Shown here: piece by piece, positions 55,283 to 63,903 of the stretch
Position numbering within the stretch: the stretch's first letter is position 1
Layout of the letters: every line of letters starts with the position of its first letter
NCBI RefSeq assembly: GCF_014653945.1
Contig: NZ_BNAU01000002.1
Coordinates: forward strand, 429,914 to 493,913
Origin: Amycolatopsis deserti
Lineage (GTDB): Bacteria > Actinomycetota > Actinomycetes > Mycobacteriales > Pseudonocardiaceae
DNA: 64,000 bases
Reading direction: 5' to 3'
Notes under the pieces: generated by a model
Database searches by the model: none
Seen by the model: the letters and a program-made list of their open reading frames with translations, nothing else
What the model was told of the DNA's origin: nothing
Made by a program: the position numbers and the translations under genes

Positions 55283-56280
55283 CGGCAGTGACGGAGACTC
55301 GCACGCTCACCTACGCCGAGGCGGTGCGCGAAGCGCTCGCCCAGGCGATGGAAGCCGATGATCGGGTGTTCCTGCTGGGTGAGGACGTCGGCACCTACGG
55401 CGGCGCGTTCGGGGTCACCGGTGATCTCGTGCACCGCTTCGGCGAGGAGCGGATCCGGGACACGCCGATCAGCGAACTGGGCATCGTGGGCGCCGCGGTG
55501 GGGGCCGCGCTCGCCGGGATGCGGCCGATCGTGGAGATCCAGTTCTCCGACTTCACCGCGCAGGCCATGGACCAGATCGTCAACCAGGCCGCGAAGATCC
55601 ACTTCATGCTGGGCGGTGCGGCGACCGTCCCGATGGTGTTGCGGGCGCCCACCGGCTCCGGCACCGGCGCCGCGGCGCAGCACTCGCAAAGCCTGGAGGC
55701 GTGGTTCGCGCACGTGCCGGGGCTGAAGGTGGTCATGCCGGCCACCCCGGCCGACGCCAAGGCCCTGCTGCTGGCCGCCATCGACGACCCGAACCCGGTG
55801 ATCGTGCTGGAGCACAAGCTGCTCTACAAGCAGAGCGGGCCGGTGCCCGAAGCGGCCTCCCCCGCCCGGCTCGGCGAGGCCGCGGTCCGGCGGACCGGCG
55901 CCGACCTGACCATCGTGGCCACCGGCGTGATGGTGCCGCGTGCGCTGGAAGCCGCGGACGAGCTGGCCGGGAACGGCATCGAGGCGTCGGTGATCGACCC
56001 GCGCACGCTCAAACCGCTCGATGCGCGGCCGATCGTGGACGACGTGATCCGCACCGGCCGGGCGCTGCTCGTCCAGGAGGCCCCGAAGACGGCGGGGTTC
56101 ATGGCCGAGATCGCCGCGACCATCGGGGAGTCGCCCGCGTTCGGGCACCTGCGCGCGCCGATCGCCCGGCTGTGCGGGCTCGACGTGCCGATCCCCTACG
56201 CGCCGCAGCTGGAACGCGCCGCGGTGCCGCAGACCGGCGACATCGTGCGGGAGGCGACGGAACTGGTGCGGAGGTGGTGA
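55279..56280 (+). CDS. acoB: Acetoin-dehydrogenase-like E1 beta subunit
   Basis: A 333-residue transketolase-like subunit: [52 protein letters not shown] and [14 protein letters not shown], the last typical of acetoin-type E1 beta. It forms the TPP site with the alpha subunit. It overlaps the E2 gene by one base (TGATG). Confidence 0.87.
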   Translation: MTAVTETRTLTYAEAVREALAQAMEADDRVFLLGEDVGTYGGAFGVTGDLVHRFGEERIRDTPISELGIVGAAVGAALAGMRPIVEIQFSDFTAQAMDQIVNQAAKIHFMLGGAATVPMVLRAPTGSGTGAAAQHSQSLEAWFAHVPGLKVVMPATPADAKALLLAAIDDPNPVIVLEHKLLYKQSGPVPEAASPARLGEAAVRRTGADLTIVATGVMVPRALEAADELAGNGIEASVIDPRTLKPLDARPIVDDVIRTGRALLVQEAPKTAGFMAEIAATIGESPAFGHLRAPIARLCGLDVPIPYAPQLERAAVPQTGDIVREATELVRRW

Positions 56281-57362
56281 TGAAGGAAGCGCCGCTGGTC
56301 ATGCCGAAGATGTCCATGACCATGACCGAGGGGACGCTCGTCACCTGGCACAAGGCCGAGGGCGACGAGGTGCGCGCCGGCGAGGTCGTGTGCGAGGTGA
56401 CCACCGACAAGGTGGACATGGAGGTCGAGGCGACCGCCGACGGCACCCTGGTGCGGATCGTCGCGCAGCCGGAGGACGTCGTCGCGGTGGGCGAACCGAT
56501 CGCCTACCTCGCCACCACGGCCGACGACCTGCTGGACGGGCTCTTCGACACGCCCGCGCCGGAGCCCGTCCCCGAGTCGGAGCCAGTGCCGGAACCGGAG
56601 CCGGAACCCGTGCCCGTGGCCGTGACGGCGGGACCGGCGCGGGTCGCCGCCGTCCCGGCCGCGCGGCGCGCCGCGGCCGAACGCGGGATCGACCTCGCCA
56701 CGATCACGCCCACGGGTCCGGCGGCCACGATCCGGCTATCCGACCTCCCGCCGCTGGAGGTCGGACCGCGGCGCGGCCCGCGCGCGGTGATCGCCCGGCG
56801 GATGTCGGCCAGCGCACAGGTCCCGCAGTTCGTGGTCTACCGCGACCTCGAGATGACCGCGACCGGGGGCGACTGGACCGTGGTGTTCGTGCGCGCTCTC
56901 GCGACGGCCTTGCGGCGCCACCCCGAGCTCAACGCCGAGTGGGCGGACGGCGACGTGCGGCGGCACGGCCACGTCGGTGTGGCGCTGGCCGTGGACACCC
57001 CGCGCGGGCTGCTCGCTCCGGTGCTGCGGGATCCGGATCTCGACGACGGCCTGGCCGGGCGTGTCCGCGACGTCGTCCGGCGCGCCCGGGCCGGGAAGCT
57101 CACGCTCGCCGAGATGTCGGGCGGCACGACCACCCTGTCCAACCTCGGCGGGTTCGGGGTCGACGCGTTCCACGCGCTGCTCAGTCCCCCGCAGGCGACG
57201 GCGCTGGCGGTCGGCCGGGTGCAGGAGAAGGTGGTTCCGGTGCCCGGCGGCATCGGGGTGGCGCTGCGGTGCACTGTCGGTCTCACCGTCGACCACCGGG
57301 TCGGCGATGGTGCGGACGCCGCCCGGCTGCTCACCTCACTGCAGGAGATCCTGTCCCTATGA
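56280..57362 (+). CDS. acoC: Lipoyl dihydrolipoamide acetyltransferase E2
   Basis: A 360-residue E2. A single lipoyl domain at about 1-80 has the modified Lys44 (VTTDKVDMEVE); a Pro/Glu-rich hinge follows at about 95-115, then a peripheral-subunit-binding region (PAARRAAAERGIDLATI), and a short catalytic domain with His339 and Asp343 (DHRVGDG). It accepts the acetyl unit from E1 and makes acetyl-CoA. The E3 subunit is not encoded here and is probably shared. Stop overlaps the IspD-like gene by ATGA. Confidence 0.88.
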   Translation: MKEAPLVMPKMSMTMTEGTLVTWHKAEGDEVRAGEVVCEVTTDKVDMEVEATADGTLVRIVAQPEDVVAVGEPIAYLATTADDLLDGLFDTPAPEPVPESEPVPEPEPEPVPVAVTAGPARVAAVPAARRAAAERGIDLATITPTGPAATIRLSDLPPLEVGPRRGPRAVIARRMSASAQVPQFVVYRDLEMTATGGDWTVVFVRALATALRRHPELNAEWADGDVRRHGHVGVALAVDTPRGLLAPVLRDPDLDDGLAGRVRDVVRRARAGKLTLAEMSGGTTTLSNLGGFGVDAFHALLSPPQATALAVGRVQEKVVPVPGGIGVALRCTVGLTVDHRVGDGADAARLLTSLQEILSL

Positions 57363-58087
57363 TCGGCGGCATGGCGCAACGTTCCCACGCGGCCGCGGTC
57401 GTGCTGGCCAGCGGTTCCGGGACCCGGGTCGGGGCCGACGTGAACAAGGTGTACCTGCCGCTGGCCGGGCGGCGGCTGGTGTCCTGGTCGCTGAGCGCCT
57501 TCGCCCAGGTTCCCGGCATCGGGGTGCTGGTCCTGGTGTCCCGGCCGCAGGACCACGACCTCGTCGAGTGGGTGCTGGAACGCGAGGTCGACGGCGCGGA
57601 CGTGGAGGTGGTGCACGGTGGCCGGAGCAGGCAGGAGTCCGAGCTGCGGGCGTTGCGGCACCTCGCGGAACGGATCGACAGCGGCGCCGTCGACACCGTG
57701 CTCCTGCACGACGGGGCCCGCCCGCTGGCCAGCCCGGAGCTGATCGCGGGAGTCCTGCAGGCGGCCCGGCGGCACGGGGGCGCGGTGCCTGGCCTCGCGG
57801 CCGACGACATCATGGCGGTCGCGGCCGACGGGCTGGAGAACCTGCCCGCCGGCACCGCGATCCGCGCCCAGACCCCGCAGGCGTTCCACGCGCGCCCGCT
57901 GCTGGACGCCTACGAAGAGGCGGCGCGGCAACGGTTCGAGGGCACCGACACCTCGTCGGTGATGGAACGCTTCTCCGATCTCCCCATCCGCTGGGTCGCG
58001 GGAGAGCAGGAGAACATCAAGGTCACCTACGCGCACGACCTGGTGATCGCCGAGCAGGTTCTGGCCTCGGCGAACTACCGGAGATGA
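57359..58087 (+). CDS. ispD: IspD-like 2-C-methyl-D-erythritol 4-phosphate cytidylyltransferase
   Basis: A 242-residue nucleotidyltransferase of the IspD/TarI group: the CTP-binding AAVVLASGSGTRVGADVNKVYLPL, then LLHDGARPLASPEL and the late AQTPQAFHARPLLDAYEEA and EQENIKVTYAHDL. IspD makes CDP-methylerythritol from MEP. Its presence in a PTS/DRL/acyloin operon is unusual and supports a methylerythritol-phosphate intermediate. A ribitol-5-phosphate transferase (TarI) is a close relative and remains possible. Starts at the E2 stop; ATG at 57371 is an alternative. Confidence 0.8.
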   Translation: MIGGMAQRSHAAAVVLASGSGTRVGADVNKVYLPLAGRRLVSWSLSAFAQVPGIGVLVLVSRPQDHDLVEWVLEREVDGADVEVVHGGRSRQESELRALRHLAERIDSGAVDTVLLHDGARPLASPELIAGVLQAARRHGGAVPGLAADDIMAVAADGLENLPAGTAIRAQTPQAFHARPLLDAYEEAARQRFEGTDTSSVMERFSDLPIRWVAGEQENIKVTYAHDLVIAEQVLASANYRR

Positions 58088-58094
58088 GGCAACG

Positions 58095-58418
58095 ATGGAC
58101 ACCGTCAGGCACGCGGAACTGACCTGCTCCCGGTGCGGCACGGACACCGTGCACGAGGTGGTGTACGCCGGCCGTCTCCTGGCGCAGGTCACCTGCACCG
58201 CCTGCGGCCGGACCTTCGGCCGCGACATCCGGGGCGAGTACCTGGCCGACCTCCGCCAGCGCCTGGCGAGCAAGCCGAAGCGCATGTTGCGCCGCCTGCG
58301 CAAGGACCCGCTGCGGTTCGCCGGCTCGCTGCCGAAGACCGTGCCGGCCAAGCCGCTGGAGCTGCTGTCGGAGATCCGGGTGGTGTGGCGGTCCGGGAAG
58401 CACCGCGGCCGGCGGTGA
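58095..58418 (+). CDS. Small zinc-ribbon hypothetical protein
   Basis: A 107-residue basic protein with two CxxC knuckles in CSRCGT and CTACGR (residues about 11-38), then a lysine/arginine-rich helix and LELLSEIRVVWRSGKHRGRR. It resembles the short, generally unassigned zinc-ribbon proteins of actinobacteria. It follows the IspD gene by 7 bases and may be co-transcribed. Function unknown. Confidence 0.75.
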   Translation: MDTVRHAELTCSRCGTDTVHEVVYAGRLLAQVTCTACGRTFGRDIRGEYLADLRQRLASKPKRMLRRLRKDPLRFAGSLPKTVPAKPLELLSEIRVVWRSGKHRGRR

Positions 58419-58496
58419 ACTCTCGAGCTGCTCGGGTTGTCTCGTTCATCGGGACACGTGCGCCGCGCGGGGCCGCCGGTGGGGCAGGATGCTCTC

Positions 58497-59291
58497 ATGT
58501 GTCCGGCACATCGGGACGAGGGCGAGATCAGCGCCCTCGGGCGGGCCGCGCTGATCCTGAAGCAGTTCCGTGGCGCGGAGCTGCCGGTGAGCGCGGCGGC
58601 GGTCGCGCGGCGGACGGGGTTGCCGCGGGCCACGGCGCACCGGCTGTTGCGGGAGCTGGCCCGGGTCGGGCTGCTCGAGCGGGCGGGCACGGCGTTCCGC
58701 CCGGGGCTGCTGCTGTTCGAGCTGGGGCAGCTGGTTCCGCAGCCCCGCAGCCTGCACGAGGCGGCCCGCAAGCACATGGCCGTCCTGCACGAAGCGACCG
58801 GGCACAACATCGGCCTGGCGGTCGAGCAGGACGGTGAGGTGGTGCACGTCGAGATCCTGCGCGGCGAGCGCGCACCCCGGCTGCCGCTGCGCACGGGCGG
58901 CCGCTGGCCGGCCCACGCGAGCTGCTCGGGCAAGGTGATGCTCGCGTTCGGGCCCGCCGACCACCTCGACCGCACGCTGGCCAAACCGCTGAAACGACTG
59001 ACCGCGCGGACGATCACCGACCCGGACGCGTTGCGGGCCGAGCTGGACCGGGTCCGCCGGGCGCGGGTGGCCTTCGACCGGCAGGAGTCGTTCCGCGACG
59101 TGACCGGGGTGGCCTCACCGGTGTTCGGCCCGGACGGCACCGTGCTGGCCGCGCTGTCGATCTCCGGTCTGGCCGGCCGCATCAACCTGTCACGGGTGGA
59201 CGCCGCGGTGCGCACCACCGCGCTGGCGATCACGCGGGAGCTCGCGATGGCCGAGTCGGTGGTGCGCCCGGTGCTGGCCCCGCGCCGCTAA
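58497..59291 (+). CDS. IclR-family transcriptional regulator
   Basis: A 264-residue IclR regulator with winged helix [40 protein letters not shown] (about residues 10-60) and effector domain [27 protein letters not shown]. It converges on the BKACE operon, overlapping its last stop by 4 bases, and may regulate it. The ATG at 58497 has no strong ribosome-binding site. Confidence 0.87.
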   Translation: MCPAHRDEGEISALGRAALILKQFRGAELPVSAAAVARRTGLPRATAHRLLRELARVGLLERAGTAFRPGLLLFELGQLVPQPRSLHEAARKHMAVLHEATGHNIGLAVEQDGEVVHVEILRGERAPRLPLRTGGRWPAHASCSGKVMLAFGPADHLDRTLAKPLKRLTARTITDPDALRAELDRVRRARVAFDRQESFRDVTGVASPVFGPDGTVLAALSISGLAGRINLSRVDAAVRTTALAITRELAMAESVVRPVLAPRR

Positions 59292-60019
59292 CCGCGGCCC
59301 AGGAACGGCATCGTGGTGGCGGTCAGGGTGAGGAACTGGACGTTCGCCTCCAGCGGGAGCCCGGCCATGTAGCGGACGGCGGCGGCGACGTGGGCGGCGT
59401 CGAACGTCGGTTCCGGCCGCAGTGTCCCGTCGGCCTGGCGCGTGCCGGCCGCGATGCCCGCGGTCATCTCGGTCGCCGCGTTGCCGATGTCGATCTGCCC
59501 GCAGGCGATCCCGAACGGCCTGCCGTCCAGCGACAGCGACTTGGTCAGTCCCGTCATGGCGTGTTTCGTCGCCGTGTAGGCGATGCTGCCGGGACGCGGC
59601 GAGTGGGCCGAGACGGACCCGTTGTTGATGATCCGGCCACCGCGCGGGTCCTGGCGGCGCATCACGCCGAAGGCCGCCCGCGCGCAGAGGAAGGCGCCGG
59701 TCAGGTTGATGTCCACACAGGACAGCCACTCCGCCACCGGGATCTCGTCCGGCGGGCCGGAGGGGCCGAACACCCCGGCGTTGTTGACCAGCAGGTCGAC
59801 CCGGCCCCAGGTGGCGGTGACGCGGTCGAACAGCTCGCCGACCGAGTCCGGGTCGGACACGTCGGTCGGCACGGCGAGGCCGTCCGGGGCGGTTTCCGCC
59901 AGCGGGCCGGCCCGGCGCCCGGCCAGCGCGACCCGGTAGCCGTCGGCGAGCAGGGCCCGCGCGATCACCCGCCCGAGGCCGCTGCCGGCGCCGGTGACCA
60001 CCGCGACCGGCGCGCTCAT
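59288..60019 (-). CDS. Short-chain dehydrogenase/reductase
   Basis: A 243-residue SDR with [24 protein letters not shown] (serine) and AYTATK as active site. It is the last gene of the BKACE operon, starting within the BKACE1 stop. Probably acts on a hydroxy or keto intermediate of that pathway. Substrate unknown. Confidence 0.86.
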   Translation of the reverse strand: MSAPVAVVTGAGSGLGRVIARALLADGYRVALAGRRAGPLAETAPDGLAVPTDVSDPDSVGELFDRVTATWGRVDLLVNNAGVFGPSGPPDEIPVAEWLSCVDINLTGAFLCARAAFGVMRRQDPRGGRIINNGSVSAHSPRPGSIAYTATKHAMTGLTKSLSLDGRPFGIACGQIDIGNAATEMTAGIAAGTRQADGTLRPEPTFDAAHVAAAVRYMAGLPLEANVQFLTLTATTMPFLGRG

Positions 60020-60897
60020 GCCGCCTCCCCCAGACCGAGCAGCGCGCGGGCCTGCGCCGGGGTGGCGGGCTCGCACCCGTGGTCCCGGATGACCTCGACC
60101 ACCCGCTCGACCTGTTCCAGGTTGGTCATCGGCCTGCCGTCGGCGTCGAACGGGCTGTCCTCGATGCCGACGCGGACGTGCCCGCCGAGTTCGAGCGCGT
60201 GCACCAGGCCGGGCAGCGGGTCCGGTCCGCACACGGTGGCGGAGAAGACCGCGCCCGCGGGCAGCAGGCCGACCAGCCCGCGCAGGATCGCGGGCGTGTA
60301 CGGCAGGGCGTTCTGGAACGTCTCGTGCTGGTTGAGCACGAAGTTCACCACGTACGGCGCGCGGTCGAACTCGATCAGCGCGGGCATGTCCACCACCAGG
60401 TGCGCGGGGTTGAACACCTCCCACTCGGGTTTCACGCCCGCCTCCTGCAACGCCGCCGCCAGCCGCCGCGCGAACCAGCGCGGGGTGCTCATCAGCGTCT
60501 CGCCGTCCGGCCCGCTCACGTACGCGGTGATCGTGTCCAGCGTGCACGTGTCGGCCCCGACCCGGGCCCCGGCGAGACGCTGGTCGTGGTCGACGACGGC
60601 GCCGTACTCGGTGTCACGCACCATGTCCCCGTTGAGCCCGCCGCCGGTGGAGTTGTTGATGACGACGTCGCAGCGGTCGCGCACCAGCTCGTTGATCTCC
60701 TGGTAGACGGCGGGGTCGCAGGTGGCCGCGTCGTCGGGGCGGCGCGCGTGCAGGGCGGCGACGCTCGCGCCCGCCGCCGCGCAGCGTGCCACGTCCTCGG
60801 CGATCCGCTCGGGCTGGGTGGGCACGTGCGGGTGCTGCGCGGGGGTCAGCATCCCGCCGGTCGGCGCGACGGTGACGATCACCGGACGCCCGGTCAC
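60016..60897 (-). CDS. BKACE (beta-keto acid cleavage enzyme)-family protein, copy 1
   Basis: A 293-residue TIM-barrel protein ([59 protein letters not shown]). Family members bind zinc by an HxH pair and a glutamate and cleave beta-keto acids with acetyl-CoA. Here the first histidine of HxH is alanine (ALHAR), while the glutamate in GIED is kept. The activity may be lost or changed, or shared with copy 2. The GTG start is in a GTGA overlap with the preceding gene. Confidence 0.82.
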   Translation of the reverse strand: MTGRPVIVTVAPTGGMLTPAQHPHVPTQPERIAEDVARCAAAGASVAALHARRPDDAATCDPAVYQEINELVRDRCDVVINNSTGGGLNGDMVRDTEYGAVVDHDQRLAGARVGADTCTLDTITAYVSGPDGETLMSTPRWFARRLAAALQEAGVKPEWEVFNPAHLVVDMPALIEFDRAPYVVNFVLNQHETFQNALPYTPAILRGLVGLLPAGAVFSATVCGPDPLPGLVHALELGGHVRVGIEDSPFDADGRPMTNLEQVERVVEVIRDHGCEPATPAQARALLGLGEAA

Positions 60898-61298
60898 GCC
60901 GCCACCTCCTCGAGCAGGCGGGTGATCGCGCTCCGCAGCGGGTCCCCCACCCGCAGCCCGGCCCGGAGCCCGGCTTCGTTGACGTGCGTCAGCACGCCGT
61001 TGTCCCACATGTCGCGGCCGTCGCTGATGCGCGCGGTCAGGTGGCCGACCGTCGCGCCCGGCACGCCCGCCTCGTCCATGACCGCCAGGCCCGCGATGCC
61101 GGCGTCGTCCTTGCCGCGTCCGGCGTCGTTGAACACCGCGCACGCGCACCCGCTCAGCACGGCGATCCGCCCCGACTCCACGCCGCCGTTGGACGCGGCG
61201 ACGATGATCTGGCCGCGGTCGGCGTGCTCGGCCTGGGACATGCTGTCCAGCAGCACCACCCGCCGCCCGCCCCGCTCGGCGACCGTCGTCCTCAGCAC
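60894..61298 (-). CDS. Uncharacterised protein, tandem paralogue 1
   Basis: A 134-residue protein I cannot name. It shares with the following paralogue the pattern VLLDS...IIVAASNGGVESG...AVFNDAGRGKDDAGIAGLAVMDEAGVPGATVGH, a TARI-SDG-D-W-NG stretch and a late VNEAG. Similar frames occur near BKACE and other CoA-linked genes in my recollection, but I do not know a function. It overlaps the second paralogue by 7 bases and BKACE1 by 4. Confidence 0.72.
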   Translation of the reverse strand: MLRTTVAERGGRRVVLLDSMSQAEHADRGQIIVAASNGGVESGRIAVLSGCACAVFNDAGRGKDDAGIAGLAVMDEAGVPGATVGHLTARISDGRDMWDNGVLTHVNEAGLRAGLRVGDPLRSAITRLLEEVAA

Positions 61299-61717
61299 GG
61301 CACACCCCTCGCCGCGAGCCTGGTGAACGCCGCCGACAGCGGTTCGCCGACCCGGATCCCGGCGGCCAGGGCGGTCGCGTTGGCGTAGCTGACGATCCCG
61401 TTCGCCCAGGTGTCGTGCCCGTCGCCGATCCGGGCGGTGTCGTGGCCGACGGCGACGCCGACGACGCCGTCCAGCGCCGCCAGGCCCGCCACCCCGGCCC
61501 CGTCCTTGCCGATCCCGGCGTCGTTGCAGGCCACGGCGGCGACCCCGCACCGGCGGGCGTACTCGCCCGCGCTGGTTCCGCCGTGGGATCCGGTCACGAT
61601 CGCCTGCCCGGCGTGCTCGCCGGTGGCGAAGGCGATGGAGTCCATCACCGCCACCGACAGCCCGCCGAGGCGCAGGACCGTGCGGACCGGTCCACTGTGG
61701 TCATCGACCACCCGCAT
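61292..61717 (-). CDS. Uncharacterised protein, tandem paralogue 2
   Basis: A 141-residue paralogue of 60894-61298: VTGSHGGTSAG in place of VAASNGGVESG, CNDAGIGKDGAGVAGLA, VGHDTARIGDGHDTWANG, and YANATALAAGIRVGEPLSAAF near the end. The ATG has GGAGGTCGC-type purines after it and its 5' end overlaps BKACE2 by 17 bases. The fold and function are unknown; the invariant small-residue and Asp motifs suggest a ligand or nucleotide site. Likely a heteromer with its neighbour (inference). Confidence 0.72.
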   Translation of the reverse strand: MRVVDDHSGPVRTVLRLGGLSVAVMDSIAFATGEHAGQAIVTGSHGGTSAGEYARRCGVAAVACNDAGIGKDGAGVAGLAALDGVVGVAVGHDTARIGDGHDTWANGIVSYANATALAAGIRVGEPLSAAFTRLAARGVPC

Positions 61718-62606
61718 GGAGGTCGCTCCTTTCCGGTTGTGTGACGCCGAGGATGCGCCGCGCGTCGTCGGGGGTCGCGATGGGCCGTCCCGCCCGCCGG
61801 GCGACCGCGGCGACGTGCTCGACGAGTTCGGCGTTGGTGGGACAGCCGCGTGCGGTGTGCGGGTGGTCGCCGACGCCGACGGTGATGTGCCCACCCAGGC
61901 GCACGATCTCCTCGGCCAGTTCGAGGATGTCGGCGCGGTGCGCGGACACGATCCAGGCCAGGCCGTCGTGCCGCGGCAGGAAGTCCAGGTGCGCGCGCAG
62001 GCCGGCGACCGTCGCGGGATGGGCGGCGAGGAACTCGGGCCCGCCGAGCACGAACTGCACCACCGCCGGCCCGGGCACCTCCCCGGCGGCCAGGTGCGCG
62101 GCGATCGTCCTGGTCCAGCCGACGGTGAACGACGCCAGCCACGGCGTCAGGCCGTGCCGGCGGGCGCAGGCGAACAACGCCCGGTGCGTCGCGGTGTCGT
62201 TGACGAACACCTTGTCGTCCGTGCGGAACCGCGCCCGCGCCGGATCCCACAGGTCCATGATCGCGCAGCCCATGTCGATGGTCAGGAAGTCCGGGCGCGC
62301 GTCCCCGGCCGTCTCGGTGACCGGCGCGAGCCTGCGCTCCAGCGGGAAGCCCGGGCCGTTGGCCAGCGACGGGGCGAGCAGGACGTCGCACCGCTGCCGG
62401 ATCAGGCGGGAGGTCTCGGCGTAGCGCTCGGGGCTGTGGTCGGGTGCCCCGTCGTCGGTCCGGGCGTGGTAGTGCACCGCCGTCGCCCCGGCGGCCGCGC
62501 AGGCCGCGACGTCCGCGGCGATCTCGCCGGGTGTCCACGGGACGTGCGGGTTGTCCTCGCGCATCATGTTCTCGTTCGGGTTGACCCCGATCACCAGCGG
62601 TGTCAT
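61701..62606 (-). CDS. BKACE (beta-keto acid cleavage enzyme)-family protein, copy 2
   Basis: A 301-residue TIM-barrel protein (NPHVPWTPGEIAADVAACAAAGAT, HYHAR, DFLTIDMGCAIMDLW, TNAELVEHVAAVARRAGR, ATPDDARRILGV). It keeps the HxH zinc pair (HYH) but the usual glutamate at the end of the late strand is glycine (VGVGDHPH where GLED is expected). Copies 1 and 2 therefore lack different metal ligands. It overlaps the SDR gene by 4 bases. Product specificity unknown. Confidence 0.82.
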   Translation of the reverse strand: MTPLVIGVNPNENMMREDNPHVPWTPGEIAADVAACAAAGATAVHYHARTDDGAPDHSPERYAETSRLIRQRCDVLLAPSLANGPGFPLERRLAPVTETAGDARPDFLTIDMGCAIMDLWDPARARFRTDDKVFVNDTATHRALFACARRHGLTPWLASFTVGWTRTIAAHLAAGEVPGPAVVQFVLGGPEFLAAHPATVAGLRAHLDFLPRHDGLAWIVSAHRADILELAEEIVRLGGHITVGVGDHPHTARGCPTNAELVEHVAAVARRAGRPIATPDDARRILGVTQPERSDLHAGGR

Positions 62607-63352
62607 GAATCCTCTCCCGTTCGCCAGCCGGGGCCGGCCGTCTGCCCGCCGTCCACGCACCAGGTCTGGCCCGTGACGAACGCCGATTCGTCCCCGGCGA
62701 GGAACGCGATCACCGCCGCGACCTCACCGGGCTGTGCGTAGCGGCCCAGCGGGATCGCGGCCAGCACGGCGTCGCGGACGGCCGGCGGGTGCGCCACCCG
62801 CACCAGCGGGGTGTCGGTGGCGCCCGGCGCCACGCAGTTGGCGCGGATGCCGGCGGGACCGAGTTCGGCGGCGAGCACCTGGGTCAGGGCGACGACACCG
62901 CCCTTCGACGCGGCGTAGGCGGCCCGCTGCTGCCCGCCGCGCAGACCCGACACCGACGAGATGGTGATCAAAGAACCCCCGGTGCCGCGGCGCAGCATCC
63001 GCCGAGCGGCGGCGCGGCAGACGAGGAACGTGCCGGTCAGGTTGACCTCCAGCGAGTGCCGGAAGTCGGCCGCGGACGTCTCGGCCGCCGCGGCGTTGCG
63101 GACCATCCCGGCGCAGGTGACGACGGCGCCGAGCCCGTCGCCGAGGTCGTCGGCGACGGCGACGATCCGGCCGGCCTGGTCCTCGTCGGTGACGTCCGCG
63201 GTCACCGGCACGATGCGGTCGTCCGCGGGCAGTTTCGCGAGCGCCGCGGCGTCGCGGTCGGCGGCCACGACGTGCCAGCCGTCGCGGTGCAGACGGCCGA
63301 CGGTCGCCAGACCGATCCCGGAGGCTCCCCCGGTGACCACGGCGGACCTCAC
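62603..63352 (-). CDS. Short-chain dehydrogenase/reductase
   Basis: A 249-residue classical SDR with VTGGASGIG, ITISSVSG (serine), AYAASK as active site and a typical TGQTWCVDGG end. The GTG start makes a GTGA overlap with the VOC gene. Likely forms a ketone for the following BKACE proteins (inference). Confidence 0.87.
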   Translation of the reverse strand: MRSAVVTGGASGIGLATVGRLHRDGWHVVAADRDAAALAKLPADDRIVPVTADVTDEDQAGRIVAVADDLGDGLGAVVTCAGMVRNAAAAETSAADFRHSLEVNLTGTFLVCRAAARRMLRRGTGGSLITISSVSGLRGGQQRAAYAASKGGVVALTQVLAAELGPAGIRANCVAPGATDTPLVRVAHPPAVRDAVLAAIPLGRYAQPGEVAAVIAFLAGDESAFVTGQTWCVDGGQTAGPGWRTGEDS

Positions 63353-63903
63353 GACGCCCCGCCCAGCAGGGAGCGCATGTCCCGCACCGGGTCGGTGCCG
63401 TCCCAGCCCTCGGCCGCGGCCGCCACCGCGCGGAACAACCGGCCCTTGGCGCCGCGGGTCTCGGACAGTTCGATCATGGTGCCGGGGTGGTGCTCGGCGG
63501 TGAAGTACACGAACCGCTCGTCCGGGGCCCCGCTGCCGGAACACCCCTCCTGCAGGACGGTCAGGCCGCGCCGGGCCGCGTCCCGCATCGCCGCGTCGAA
63601 CTCGTCGGTCCAGAAGGCGATGTGCTGCAAGCCTTCCCGGCCCGAGCGGGCGAACTCGCCGAACACCGACGGCGCGTCGTCCAGCGGCTGGATCAGCTCG
63701 ATCTGGATCCCACCGCTCTGGGCGAGCGCGACACTGATGCGCGCGTCGCTGGGTTCGCCGCGGAAGCGGAATCCGGTGAGCGGCTGGTCGTCGATCACGA
63801 AGAACGGGCCCACGCCGATCACCTCGGTCCAGTGCCGCACCGCCCGCCGCAGGTCCCGCACGACGTAGCCGTTCTGCCGGATGGGCCCGAACGCGCCGCT
63901 CAT
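63349..63903 (-). CDS. VOC (glyoxalase/bleomycin resistance) family protein
   Basis: A 184-residue protein with two beta-alpha-beta-beta-beta modules: IRQNGYVVRDLRRAVRHWTEVIGVGPFFV, then GLQHIAFWTDEFDAAMRDA and MIELSE, with metal-ligand candidates His in QHIAF and Glu in IELSE. The superfamily includes epimerases, dioxygenases and glyoxalases. It overlaps the SDR gene downstream and the membrane-protein gene upstream (ATGA). Confidence 0.82.
   Translation of the reverse strand: MSGAFGPIRQNGYVVRDLRRAVRHWTEVIGVGPFFVIDDQPLTGFRFRGEPSDARISVALAQSGGIQIELIQPLDDAPSVFGEFARSGREGLQHIAFWTDEFDAAMRDAARRGLTVLQEGCSGSGAPDERFVYFTAEHHPGTMIELSETRGAKGRLFRAVAAAAEGWDGTDPVRDMRSLLGGAS

Noticed and set aside
58430-58496. 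TGTC...GACA dyad before the second IclR gene as an operator
   Set aside because: The symmetry is short and of a kind expected by chance in this composition; no second copy was found.
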